Origin: Haloechinothrix halophila YIM 93223
GTDB lineage: Bacteria; Actinomycetota; Actinomycetes; Mycobacteriales; Pseudonocardiaceae
Length of the DNA: 64,000 bases
Direction of reading: 5' to 3'
Assembly (NCBI RefSeq): GCF_000504245.1
Contig: NZ_KI632509.1
Span: 619,723 to 683,722 of the forward strand
Part shown: positions 8,508 to 16,261 of the stretch, piece after piece
Layout: each line of letters starts with the position of its first letter
How positions within the stretch are numbered: position 1 is the first letter of the stretch
Notes under the pieces: generated by a model
Databases searched by the model: none
Told to the model about the DNA's origin: nothing
Seen by the model: the letters and a program-made list of their open reading frames with translations, nothing else
Position numbers and translations under genes: made by a program

Positions 8508-9172
8508 TGTTCCCCTCTCGGTCTCGAGTCTAAGCGCACCTAGCTCGGTGGCCTGCAATGCAGATGCTCACGTAGCGATGGCTAATTATGTTTGGCTGGC
8601 AGGGCGGGTCGACAACGATCGTCAGAAGGTAGGTCGGCAGCTTGGGCCTCGGCGTCGGGGCTGGTTGTCCGATCGTCTCGACACGCACACCCTTAACGTC
8701 GTTGTGAGCCAGATGTGTGTTTCGGCTTCAGCCAACGCGCACTCACGTCGTTCATCGTGTCCTCCTCCTGGAACCTGATCACGGTTCATCAGACGGGAAG
8801 CCATCCGGGTCACAGTCGTGCCTTCGCGGCCCGATTAGCGGGCGATGCAAAGGGGCGGGTACCCGTAGAGCGCTCCGCATCCAGCAGGTCAGGCTGCATG
8901 CGCACGTGCTTTGATTGGCATCTGTGCACGGTCTAGCGAGCCTTCGCAGTCAACGCAACCACGACCGCAGCTTGATTGCATAGATTGGTTCATGCGGAGG
9001 TTCGCAGTCACCATGACTGTCACCTGGTCCGACTGCAGATGACGCATCTCAACAGCCGTACAGCCGACAGACCAGTCTGCTCTCACTCAGTTAGCAGTCG
9101 CGTACCAGTTGTAGTTCCTGCCAGCATCTTCTGCGCGTCAAGAACGACGCCGAGGCACTGAGGGCGGGCACT
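8508..9172. other. Intergenic region between NACHT and tcmP
   Basis: About 665 bp separating two divergent genes. No frame gives a credible protein with a ribosome site. It should contain the promoters of both genes. I noticed only short repeats of TTCGCAGTCA (near 8941 and 9001), too weak to call. Confidence 0.4.
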
Positions 9173-10429
9173 ATGACGGCACACGAGGTGTTCTTTCAGC
9201 GCAGGCAAGCGGCCGCTGTGTTGAAGCACGGGATCCTGTCTAGATATCCCCGAGTCTTCGCCACGCTGACTGGATCAACCAGCGTCGGCGGGCGTGTCGT
9301 CTATCTCGACGGATACGCGGGACCGGGCCGATATGAACCTGATCAGGGACAAGACATTGGTGCGCCAGGGTCTCCGCTACTGGCTGTAGAAACTGCCGCA
9401 AAGGTTGCTCAGTGGGCGCGAGAAGTCTGCTGTGTCTTCGTTGAAAAGGACCCTACGTATGCCGACAACCTTCGTCGAGTACTCGGTGACGAGGCGCCGG
9501 CAACGTTGAACTATCACGTGTTGGAAGGGAGTCTAGAGGACCGGCTTGGGGAAGCACTTGCGCTAGCGGGAGAGTCACCACTGCTCACGTTGCTCGACCC
9601 GTTCGGTACGGCGTTGCCGTATGGCCAAATGCTGAATGGGCTCTTTCGTCGAGGTGACGATCTCAAGACCGAAGTCCTGCTGAACCTCAATCTAGAGTCG
9701 GTCTGGCGAATCGGTGGACTGTTGACGGGCGCGGAGACCGACCCTGAACAAACCACAGCCGGCAGATCCGCCACACTTCAACGAATCGACAGGTTCCTCG
9801 GCGGCGACTGGTGGCGGGCCACGTTCCGTGAAGCACGCGAGTCGGGTGATGCGGGGTCTGCGGCCGAAGCAGCGCAACAAGTTGCGACCGAATTCTGTAA
9901 GCGGGTCGAGGCCGACTCGGGCTTCAAGTCGTTCCCGGTGCCCATACGGCGGCGTCCAGATCACCACCCACTGTTCCTCATGATCCTCTTCTACCGGCAT
10001 CCGGCGGCACCGTACATGTTTAACGACTCGGCTTCGGGAGCCAACAAGGACTGGCGTGAGCACTTTCGTCAGGCCGACCTTGCCGAAGAGCTTGCAAAGC
10101 AAGAGCTACAGCCGGACCTGTTCGGCGCCGAATTCGCGATCGAGGTGTCGGACAACGATGCCCGCCGGATTGAGGGGGAGTTCGATGAAACCTGGACGGC
10201 CATCATCGCCTCGAACATCCGTGATCGGCTCACAGAGAGTCCCATCATCCCAGTGGAGACGCGATTTAGTGACTTGTACGGCCCAACGCTTGGGCTGGCT
10301 CGTGAGAAGCACTTACGCGCGGCATGGGACCGCGTTGCCGATGACGGACTGGCCGAACCACGCAACAGACAGGAGAAGAGACTCAGACGGCAGTCGATTG
10401 TTCGACGCCAACAGGACCGAGCGCCGTAG
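9173..10429 (+). CDS. tcmP: Three-Cys-motif partner protein TcmP
   Basis: A 418-residue protein with the TcmP N-terminal pattern K...L.RYP.......GGRVVYLDGYAGPGRYE, the acidic CCVFVEKDP segment, and TLLDPFGTALP, resembling a Rossmann methyltransferase-like core (DGYAGPG as the cofactor-loop position). TcmP genes occur next to genes for Gp37/Gp68-type three-Cys proteins, and here that partner (10383-11159) is convergent, with 47 bp of 3' overlap. The biochemical role is unknown; association with mobile DNA suggests defence or modification (inference). ATG 9173 follows GAGGGCGGGCACT. The C-terminus is Arg-rich (RQEKRLRRQSIVRRQQ) and lies in the overlap. Confidence 0.85.
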   Translation: MTAHEVFFQRRQAAAVLKHGILSRYPRVFATLTGSTSVGGRVVYLDGYAGPGRYEPDQGQDIGAPGSPLLAVETAAKVAQWAREVCCVFVEKDPTYADNLRRVLGDEAPATLNYHVLEGSLEDRLGEALALAGESPLLTLLDPFGTALPYGQMLNGLFRRGDDLKTEVLLNLNLESVWRIGGLLTGAETDPEQTTAGRSATLQRIDRFLGGDWWRATFREARESGDAGSAAEAAQQVATEFCKRVEADSGFKSFPVPIRRRPDHHPLFLMILFYRHPAAPYMFNDSASGANKDWREHFRQADLAEELAKQELQPDLFGAEFAIEVSDNDARRIEGEFDETWTAIIASNIRDRLTESPIIPVETRFSDLYGPTLGLAREKHLRAAWDRVADDGLAEPRNRQEKRLRRQSIVRRQQDRAP

Positions 10430-11159
10430 TTGGCATCTCGTCCCATGTCCGCCCATCGAGATCGCGGCCGCCCGCCTTAGGTGTCCGTCCTCCCCACTGC
10501 TTGTGGAAGAACGGAACCTGCTCCCGGACGCACTTGTCGCGGATCTCCCGGACCCACGCCGGGTTCACGGGTCGCGCGTCAGGCCCGGACTCCCCGCCTG
10601 TGATGACCCATCCGATCCCTTCTAGTTCTAGGTCGGAAAGCGGGCCAAGCAGTGGTTCGCACGACAGGAACCGGACCGCGGCAGGCACCTGACGCAACTC
10701 GTCGACTCGGTGCAGTCTCGCTGAGTCCTCGACACTGACTCCCATCCACAAATTGGCTGGCCAGTCCAGCGTCTCAGCAAGCCGCCGAGCACGTCTCGCT
10801 CGCTTGGTCAGTACCTGGTAGGTGTGCTGCGGAGTGTCGGCCATGACCTGAAAGACGTCGCGCACAAAGCTCACCGGAACCTGAGCGTGAAACAGGTCGC
10901 TCATCGAATTGACGAACACGACACGCGGATTGCGCCACCGGTACGGCTGCAGCAGGGCTGCTTCGTGCAATGCCACGCCGAATCCTGGGCCGGAGGTGCG
11001 CACGTCACCATCGGTCTGATACTTCGCCGAACCCATGGCCTTAAGCCTCTTGGCCAACGTCAGTGCATAGCAGTGATCGCAGCCCGGCGACACTCGGTCG
11101 CACCCCGTAGTCGGATTCCACGTCGTCTCTGTCCACTCAATGGACGATCGATCACTCAT
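10383..11159 (-). CDS. Phage Gp37/Gp68-family (DUF5131) three-Cys-motif protein
   Basis: Starts at ATG 11159 with MSDRSSIEWTETTWNPTTGC and carries the cluster CDRVSPGCDHCYA (C-x6-C-x2-C), the three-Cys motif that gives TcmP its name, probably binding an iron-sulfur cluster as in radical-SAM-like folds. Further family marks are FVNSMSDLFH, TKRARR, WMGVSVE, FLSCEPLLGPL, and WVITGGESG near the C-terminus with FHKQWGG. 258 residues, full length for the family. Its 3' end overlaps tcmP tail to tail by 47 bp. It diverges from a winged-helix gene across a perfect 12-bp palindrome, suggesting control by that regulator. The substrate is unknown. Confidence 0.88.
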   Translation of the reverse strand: MSDRSSIEWTETTWNPTTGCDRVSPGCDHCYALTLAKRLKAMGSAKYQTDGDVRTSGPGFGVALHEAALLQPYRWRNPRVVFVNSMSDLFHAQVPVSFVRDVFQVMADTPQHTYQVLTKRARRARRLAETLDWPANLWMGVSVEDSARLHRVDELRQVPAAVRFLSCEPLLGPLSDLELEGIGWVITGGESGPDARPVNPAWVREIRDKCVREQVPFFHKQWGGRTPKAGGRDLDGRTWDEMPTTALGPVGVEQSTAV

Positions 11160-11176
11160 AGCACCTACCTTCCATG

Positions 11177-11205
11177 TACACGTTACGGGATATCCGTAAC
11201 GTGTA
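11177..11205. promoter_or_regulatory. Perfect palindromic operator between three-Cys gene and regulator
   Basis: Arms TACACGTTACGG (11177-11188) and CCGTAACGTGTA (11194-11205) are exact reverse complements with a 5-nt spacer GATAT. It sits 17 nt upstream of the three-Cys gene start (11159, leftward) and 18 nt upstream of the regulator start (11224, rightward). Position and symmetry suit a dimeric winged-helix repressor controlling both genes, including itself. Confidence 0.7.
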
Positions 11206-11223
11206 TCCAGTAAGATTCGTAGC

Positions 11224-11574
11224 GTGTCGGAAGATGCGACCGAACGGCTGCGCATGCTGTCGCAGGCAGCATTTGGACAGCGTTACAGGCTTGAACTCAT
11301 GCTCGCCGTGGCAAGCGCCGAGGATGGCCTCGTATGCCTGACCGACCTTGCTCGCTCACTTGACGTATCAGCGAGTAACCTCCAGCAGCCCCTTAAGTCT
11401 CTAGTTGCTACAGGGCTTCTGACCGCGCTCCCGACTGGAGACTCTCGACGCAAGTTCTACCTACGTAACCAGAGTGCTGCATGGGCGTGGGCACATGAAC
11501 TCGCAACGATGTGCAGCATTGCCCCGGACGACACTAAACGGGCATCTGGCAAGGAGCAAGAGGGGGCTCAGTAG
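11224..11574 (+). CDS. Winged-helix (ArsR/MarR-like) transcriptional regulator
   Basis: 116 residues from GTG 11224. Helix-turn-helix region about residues 38-62 (LTDLARSLDVSASNLQQPLKSLVATGLL) followed by a wing LPTGDSRRKFYLRN. Divergent from the three-Cys protein gene, with a perfect palindrome between them, so probably an autoregulating repressor of the TcmP-partner gene. No metal-binding cysteines of classic ArsR are seen (only two scattered Cys), so the signal it senses is unclear. The weak ribosome site and GTG close behind the operator fit low, autoregulated expression. Confidence 0.78.
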   Translation: MSEDATERLRMLSQAAFGQRYRLELMLAVASAEDGLVCLTDLARSLDVSASNLQQPLKSLVATGLLTALPTGDSRRKFYLRNQSAAWAWAHELATMCSIAPDDTKRASGKEQEGAQ

Positions 11575-11742
11575 TCCGCCGCTCCGCCCGGGCAGCTTCG
11601 CTCGCAGCTATGGTTAGACCACTTCCCTTGGCTAAGTGGCGGACGTCGTGCGCTGACCCGCTCCTGTTTCGCTCTCGCAGGGCCGACGCATAGGCTCGCG
11701 GGCGGACGGGCCAGCTATCCCCTGGCCCGTCCGCCTCTCGGT

Positions 11743-11852
11743 TCAGTGGCCGCACCTGACACAGACCACCTTCCGGTCGGTTTGTCGTAGCGCTTGTAGC
11801 AGCCTTCCGGGCAGGGTGCTCCGGTCGGTGCGTCGCTTCTGGGGTTGTGCAT
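11743..11852 (-). pseudogene. Tiny zinc-ribbon protein split by a frameshift
   Basis: ATG 11852 has an excellent Shine-Dalgarno (GGGAGGTG, 7 nt). The frame reads MHNPRSDAPTGAPCPEGCYK, then RYDKPTGRW. The neighbouring frame then continues naturally as VCVRCGH with a stop at 11743-11745. Joining them needs one missing base near 11772 and gives a roughly 36-residue C-x3-C...C-x2-C zinc ribbon ending in CGH. As sequenced, the ATG frame continues as SVSGAATEPRGGRARG (46 residues). Could be a real short protein with a changed tail, a pseudogene, or a sequencing error. The start overlaps the end of the upstream gene's ribosome region, suggesting an operon. Confidence 0.45.
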
Positions 11853-11858
11853 TGCTGT

Positions 11859-12324
11859 TCACCTCCCTTCTGCCACTTGGTCTGACTCGGCGACGGCGAG
11901 GCCGTCGAGGAGGTGTTCGAGACGGGTGGCGGCGTCGAGCAGGCCGAGGCCGTACTCGGTCGTCACGGTCTCGCCTTCGTCCTTGGTCGTACGGGGCGCT
12001 GACGTGCGCAGCGACCAGATGAAGCCGAGCAGGACGTCGGCGCACGGTGTGCTTGCGTGCTTCACCATTGACGAGCGGTTGCAGGTGGTCGCGGTCCCAC
12101 TCGTCGCGGGCTTGCTCCTCGCCACTGTCGGTCGGTGCGTGGTGCTGGCTGCTACGCCAGCCGCAACTGCACGCGGCTACAAAAACGACGTGCGCATCTG
12201 AGGGGTAGCGCGCGGACCATTCACCGTTGCTGAACTCGCCGCTGGGCATGAGCCGGTCTGCGTAGCCCTCGTGCCGGTGGTAGCCGATCGCGTCGGCGTA
12301 CGGGCCACAGTAGATGGCTCCCAT
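11859..12324 (-). pseudogene. Element-type hypothetical protein with a one-base frameshift
   Basis: ATG 12324 follows GAGAGGAAGC. The frame starts MGAIYCGPYADAIGYHRHEG and runs to DEWDRDHLQPLVNGEARKHTV. A one-base skip near 12043 then gives ADVLLGFIWSLRTSAPRTTK, ending LDAATRLEHLLDGLAVAESD... with a stop at 11859. The two halves fit as one about 155-residue protein of a type found on actinobacterial integrative elements (contains ACSCGWRS, a possible metal site). Without correction the first frame runs on as Arg-rich nonsense. Function unknown. Confidence 0.5.
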
Positions 12325-12346
12325 GAGCTTGCTTCCTCTCTCGGGT

Positions 12347-13048
12347 CTATTGCTGTTCGGGTTCGAAGTTGGTGCCGCAGATGCCGCAGGTGATGGGGCC
12401 GGCGTCGCGGACGCTGGTGGCGACGCGGATGCGGCGGCCGCACTGACACACGCAGGGCGGCGGGTTGCTCGTCTTGGTCGTTCCGCTGTCGGTGTTCTCG
12501 CGGCGGCGGTAGAGCCGTAGGGCCTCGCTAAGCACCTCGACGGTGTGGGCGTAGTCGTTGCGGGTCGTGTCGGGCAGGTCGGTGGGTGACCAGCCGATGC
12601 GCGGGTCCTTGGTGACGGTGATGCCGACTTCTTCGGCGACGGCTTTGAACTTGGTGTTGTGGTAGCGGCCTTGCCTGCTGGTGTCTTTGATGCCGCGCGT
12701 GTGGGCGAGGGCGTGCGCTGCTTCGTGCAGCAGGGTGGCGAGCACTCCGGCCGGGCCGCGTTGGAGGCCTTCGCCGCCGATGAACACTTCGGCGAGCTGG
12801 TCGCTGCCGTCGGTGTCGGTGTGCCAGCGCATGGCGGCGAAGTGTCCAAGGGTGAGGGCGCCGGAGCGGGAGCCGATGGACCCGGCGCCGAGCACGATCA
12901 CAGCGGGTGGCAGCTCGGGGTGGCGTTCGCGGATGTCGGCCCAGGCCTGTTCGAGTGCGTCGACCATGGGTGTGCTGATCCGCGTTGACACGTCCGCGTC
13001 AACCGGTGATTCGGTGTCCTGCTGGTGGCGGGTGATCGTCGAAACCAT
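12347..13048 (-). CDS. SprT-like zinc metalloprotease-family protein
   Basis: ATG 13048 (with GGGAGG upstream) gives 233 residues. The catalytic HExxH is present as LLHEAAHAL (about residues 94-102), with downstream features of SprT-like domains (KDTSRQGRYHNTKFKAVAEEVG). The C-terminus carries two cysteine pairs (CVCQCG, CGICG), a zinc ribbon. Such proteins are typical of actinobacterial conjugative plasmids and integrative elements. Role not established; DNA-protein crosslink processing is known for eukaryotic SPRTN relatives. Leftward, followed by the frameshifted gene at 12324, 22 bp downstream. Confidence 0.8.
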   Translation of the reverse strand: MVSTITRHQQDTESPVDADVSTRISTPMVDALEQAWADIRERHPELPPAVIVLGAGSIGSRSGALTLGHFAAMRWHTDTDGSDQLAEVFIGGEGLQRGPAGVLATLLHEAAHALAHTRGIKDTSRQGRYHNTKFKAVAEEVGITVTKDPRIGWSPTDLPDTTRNDYAHTVEVLSEALRLYRRRENTDSGTTKTSNPPPCVCQCGRRIRVATSVRDAGPITCGICGTNFEPEQQ

Positions 13049-13398
13049 GTGCTCTGCCTCCCGTGTTCTTCGCGGCCCGATCAGCGGGCAACGGCCCCTC
13101 GGGGCCTCGCCCTTATCCGGCGCCGGGCACGGCCCCCAGAGGCTCGCGGGCAAGTGGTTCCGGTGTCGGCCGTGCGGGTGGGATCGCCGGAGGCGACCGA
13201 GCGCAGCGAGGCTTGTCTCACCCGCACGGCTGTGCACCGGGTTCATTGCCCGTGAGTAGGGGGTCGTGCTAAGCCGGGCCGCGAAGCGGTCGAACACTGC
13301 GCCGACCGCAGGGAGGCACCGGTTCCCGACCGGCAGGTCGGGTCCGTTTCCGCGCGAAGCGCGGGCCTCAGCGGCATGGTGGTGGCCTGAAACTGTCG
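13049..13398. other. Gene-free stretch in the element
   Basis: About 350 bp, very GC rich, between the leftward SprT-like gene and a rightward hypothetical gene. It probably holds two divergent promoters. All frames read as Arg/Pro/Gly-rich shadows. Confidence 0.35.
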
Positions 13399-13854
13399 GT
13401 GCCCCGTGTGACCATCAGGCCTATGGAGGTTTCGGCCACCGACGTCGCGAGGATTCCCGCGGGCAACATCCGGGTGCCGCGGCAAGAGTTCGCGGCCGTG
13501 TGGCGCGAGGCCGAGTACCGCAACGAAGCGCTGGGGGCGCGGGGCGAGAGCGACTGGTTCAATGCTGGTGTGTGCGTGACGTGCCGCTGGCTCGCCGCCA
13601 CAGACGTCCGGCCAACGGACGGGCGCTGGTATCTCGCCCCGTCGCCGATCACCCGGCGAACGGCACGTGCCTACGAAGAACTGATCGTGGCCGAGCACTA
13701 CGAGGCCGAGAAGCTCGCGCTGCGCAGGCCCGTCCCGGCGTGGTTGCAGCGGCGTCCGGGGTGGGTCGAGGGCATCCTCGCCACGCTCAACTGGGCATGG
13801 CGACGCAACGGCCAGCCACCCATCGACGTGTCGTACCGGGCCGCGGCGCAGTAA
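13399..13854 (+). CDS. Integrative-element hypothetical protein
   Basis: 151 residues (or 143 if the ATG at 13423, MEVSATDVARIPAG, is used). Soluble, with IRVPRQEFAAVWREAEYRNE, GVCVTCRWLAA, RTARAYEELIVAEHYEAEKL and a Trp-rich C-terminus (PAWLQRRPGWVEGILATLNWAWRR). I recognise the sequence type as recurrent next to relaxase and SprT genes in actinobacterial elements but know no function. Neither start has a strong ribosome site. It runs opposite to its neighbours. Confidence 0.65.
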   Translation: MPRVTIRPMEVSATDVARIPAGNIRVPRQEFAAVWREAEYRNEALGARGESDWFNAGVCVTCRWLAATDVRPTDGRWYLAPSPITRRTARAYEELIVAEHYEAEKLALRRPVPAWLQRRPGWVEGILATLNWAWRRNGQPPIDVSYRAAAQ

Positions 13855-13861
13855 CGACGGC

Positions 13862-14745
13862 TCAGTCATCGATGGCCGCCATTTCCAGCGCGGGTGAGCG
13901 CTCGGCCTCGTAGGCGACGTCGACTTCTTGTGCTTCGACGGTGCGCCACCGTTCGATGCGTTCCGCGCGGGCCTGGTACTCGGCCTGGCGCGCCTCGAGC
14001 TCCTGCCGCGCGCGCATTTCGGCGAGAGCGCGCTGCGCCTGTTCGACGGATTCGGCGGTCTCGCCGGCCGAGGGCACCCGTATGTCGTCGTCCTGCTCGC
14101 GGACGGGCTCGTCGGCGGCGACCTCGCGAATGTCCGGCACGGCGGTCTCGGCAGCGTCGGCATGGGCCTCGGGCTCGGCGTGACGAATGTCGTCGTTGCG
14201 CTGCTCGGCGACGTCGGCGAGCTCCGCCTCGTCGGTCACGTGGCGGTGCGGGTCTTCGGCGCGATGGTGCTCATCGTGAACGGCGAGCCATTCCTCGGCG
14301 TAGTTGGCCCTCGCTCAGTTCGAGTTCGTCGCGGTCGGCTTCGGGGCGGCCGAGTGCACACCAGGCGGCTCGCCAGGATGCGTAGGCCTCGACCTGGCCG
14401 GCCTTCGGTGCGGGGCCGAGCGGGGTCGTGTCGTCGTCGTGGCCGGTGAGCTCGCGGTGCGCGGCGACGGTCGCGGCGCGCTCGATCCACGCGTCTCGCT
14501 CGGTGTCTGTGGTAGGTACGGGGCCGAGCGACTCGATGGCCCATTGGGGCGGCTGGTCGGCGAGTTGCTCGCCGAGGTCTCTCCGGCGGGTGTCGGCAGC
14601 GGTGGTGAGCTGGTCGAGGTAGGCGCGCCACTCCGGGTTGTCGACGCGGGGTGTCCAGTCGGCGTAGCTGGTGCCGACAGGGTCGAGCGAGGTCTCGCTG
14701 GTGATGCGGTGGTGGATGACGTTGGTCAGCTCCGGGCACCGTCGA
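13862..14745 (-). pseudogene. C-terminal remnant of MobF (TrwC-type) relaxase, frameshifted
   Basis: Reading leftward from about 14732: ELTNVIHHRITSETSLDPVG, then DQLTTAADTRRRDLGEQLAD, PPQWAIESLGPVP, and YASWRAAWCALGRPEADRDELELSEG. This is the characteristic tail of large actinobacterial TrwC-type conjugative relaxases. Near 14308 one base is off, and the adjacent frame continues NYAEEWLAVHDEHHRAED and then an acidic/Arg helix-rich tail to a stop at 13862. The relaxase and helicase domains (more than 1,000 residues) are gone; the upstream edge abuts the HAD remnant at about 14744. So conjugal transfer genes were once here and have been deleted. Confidence 0.7.
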
Positions 14746-14983
14746 GCGGGCGGTATGCGACGGCGTCGGAAAGCACCTGCTGGGGGTCATGCCCGGCGAG
14801 TTCGGCGCGGCACCGGCGGACTGCGTCATGGTCGGCGACTCTGTGGCGGACATCGCGGCCGCTCGTGCAGTCGTCGTACCCGCTATCGCCTATGCCAACA
14901 AGCCCCACAAGCGGGGTCGACTCCAAACACAGTCACCTGCCGCAATTGTCGCCCACCTTGCCGGACTAACGACTGCCGTGTAA
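14744..14983 (+). pseudogene. HAD-family hydrolase, C-terminal remnant (second copy)
   Basis: Open frame ERAVCDGVGKHLLGVMPGEFG, then CVMVGDSVADIAAARAVVVPAIAYANKPHKRGRL and a stop at 14983. Motif IV GDSVADI is intact, but the nucleophile and motif II regions are absent. An ATG at 14789 could start a 64-residue peptide, unlikely to be active. Same family as the remnant at 3546-3906. The left edge coincides with the broken relaxase end, so one deletion probably joined the two gene fragments head to head. Confidence 0.6.
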
Positions 14984-15066
14984 GAGCACTGTTCCGTATT
15001 CGGTGGACACACAGAAGCAATTCATGCTCACTCTATGGTCACACGCATCACGCAGATGAACTGAAG

Positions 15067-15672
15067 TCACGCACGCGGCATACGGAATCTCGCAAACTTC
15101 TGTAGTTCCTGTATTAGTTCGCGGGCGATAGGTTCAGCTTCGCGTCGCGTCGAGCCTGATTCATCACTCACGAGCGTGGTAATACGCTGTAGCAGCAGCT
15201 CGTCCCATTTGGCGCGAAAACCAGAAGCGTTGATTTCAACCAGCATCTTTGGCCGGTTGACATCGTGAAGTATCCGATCTCCGGGCTTTCCTGCCTGCAA
15301 ATATACCGCACCTGCCGCTAGGGCGCATTCCACGAGAATGGCTTGGTGCTCGATACTGAAGCGTACAATGACCCGCTTCTCTATCGGCCGCGCGAAGTCG
15401 AGTACAAGGAGGACGTCGTCGGATTGACCCTCACTACCCGCCCACTGGCTGACTACATCACCTGGCGGAAGATGCTGCTGCGCGCGGACTATCTCCGCAA
15501 TATCCGGCCGTTTCGTCGTGTCCAGAATGAGTACTGGTATATTGACACCTTCCGCAACTCTCCCCGATATTCCGCCATCACCAACGACCTCGACTATGTC
15601 GTCAATTCGAAATGTCGTTTTCCTGACCTTGGTCTTCGCTTTCGGCGCCTTCGGCTTCCTTGGACGCTTCAC
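15067..15672 (-). CDS. Hypothetical soluble protein, downstream partner of 15602
   Basis: GTG 15672 with GGAGGAG about 8 nt upstream gives 201 residues; the frame is open to an ATG at 15708. Basic N-terminus (KRPRKPKAPKAKTKVRKTT), then a mixed alpha/beta protein (VEVVGDGGISGRVAEGVNIP; VLILDTTKRPDIAEIVRA; LLVLDFARPIEKRVIVRFSI). Overlaps the upstream membrane-protein gene by 71 bp in another frame, so the two are translationally linked. No family recognised. Location between integrase and relaxase debris suggests accessory cargo, possibly defence (inference). Confidence 0.65.
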   Translation of the reverse strand: MKRPRKPKAPKAKTKVRKTTFRIDDIVEVVGDGGISGRVAEGVNIPVLILDTTKRPDIAEIVRAQQHLPPGDVVSQWAGSEGQSDDVLLVLDFARPIEKRVIVRFSIEHQAILVECALAAGAVYLQAGKPGDRILHDVNRPKMLVEINASGFRAKWDELLLQRITTLVSDESGSTRREAEPIARELIQELQKFARFRMPRA

Positions 15673-16249
15673 AATCCTCGATCTCCTCCAATACCCACGG
15701 ATGGACACTCTCTAAAGGGCCTCGGCTATCCCGAACTACCGCCTCATATCGTTCGACGGTAACGCCCTCGAGCAACGCATGACTTAGACCGAAAACCAGC
15801 CACCCGTCAACCGCGCCGTTAGCAGGCAGCGAAATCGGTAGATCGAATTCCTCGATCCCTTTTGGAAAGCATGTACCCATCGGGTCATGTGGTATCTTCG
15901 CAACAACGTTAGCACCATCGGACGTAGAATATGTCACATGAAGATCTGCTTGTACGATAGCCCCGTCTCGATCCGTCGGATTAACGGCCAGAACGCGTGC
16001 CCCGATCCATCGTTGTTTAGAATTGACAGGGCACCAGGAAACTGCTTTGACAAGGCTTACATCGAGCCGGGCGACGCGACGTCTTTCCTGTTCCTTCGAA
16101 AGTTTCAATGACTGGCGTGCTGTTCTCGAACTGAATAGTGCGACAATAAATGATCCAGCGGCAATAGCAACCGAGATATAGGTCGCCCAAATCTGCCACT
16201 CAGCGGGCACTTCTGCTGATAGCTGCAACACTGTTCGGACCACCAACAC
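15602..16249 (-). CDS. Single-pass membrane hypothetical protein
   Basis: 215 residues from ATG 16249. One membrane helix at about residues 20-41 (IWATYISVAIAAGSFIVALF), then a basic coiled segment SSRTARQSLKLSKEQERRRV and a cytoplasmic beta-rich domain of about 140 residues (DVSLVKAVSWCPVNSKQRWI...GWLVFGLSHALLEGVTVERY). Acidic tail. The start is 12 bp after the stop of the truncated integrase. Forms a pair with the overlapping gene ending at 15067. Lower GC than core genes. Function not recognised. Confidence 0.7.
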   Translation of the reverse strand: MLVVRTVLQLSAEVPAEWQIWATYISVAIAAGSFIVALFSSRTARQSLKLSKEQERRRVARLDVSLVKAVSWCPVNSKQRWIGARVLAVNPTDRDGAIVQADLHVTYSTSDGANVVAKIPHDPMGTCFPKGIEEFDLPISLPANGAVDGWLVFGLSHALLEGVTVERYEAVVRDSRGPLESVHPWVLEEIEDCEASKEAEGAESEDQGQENDISN

Positions 16250-16261
16250 ATCATGCCCTGG

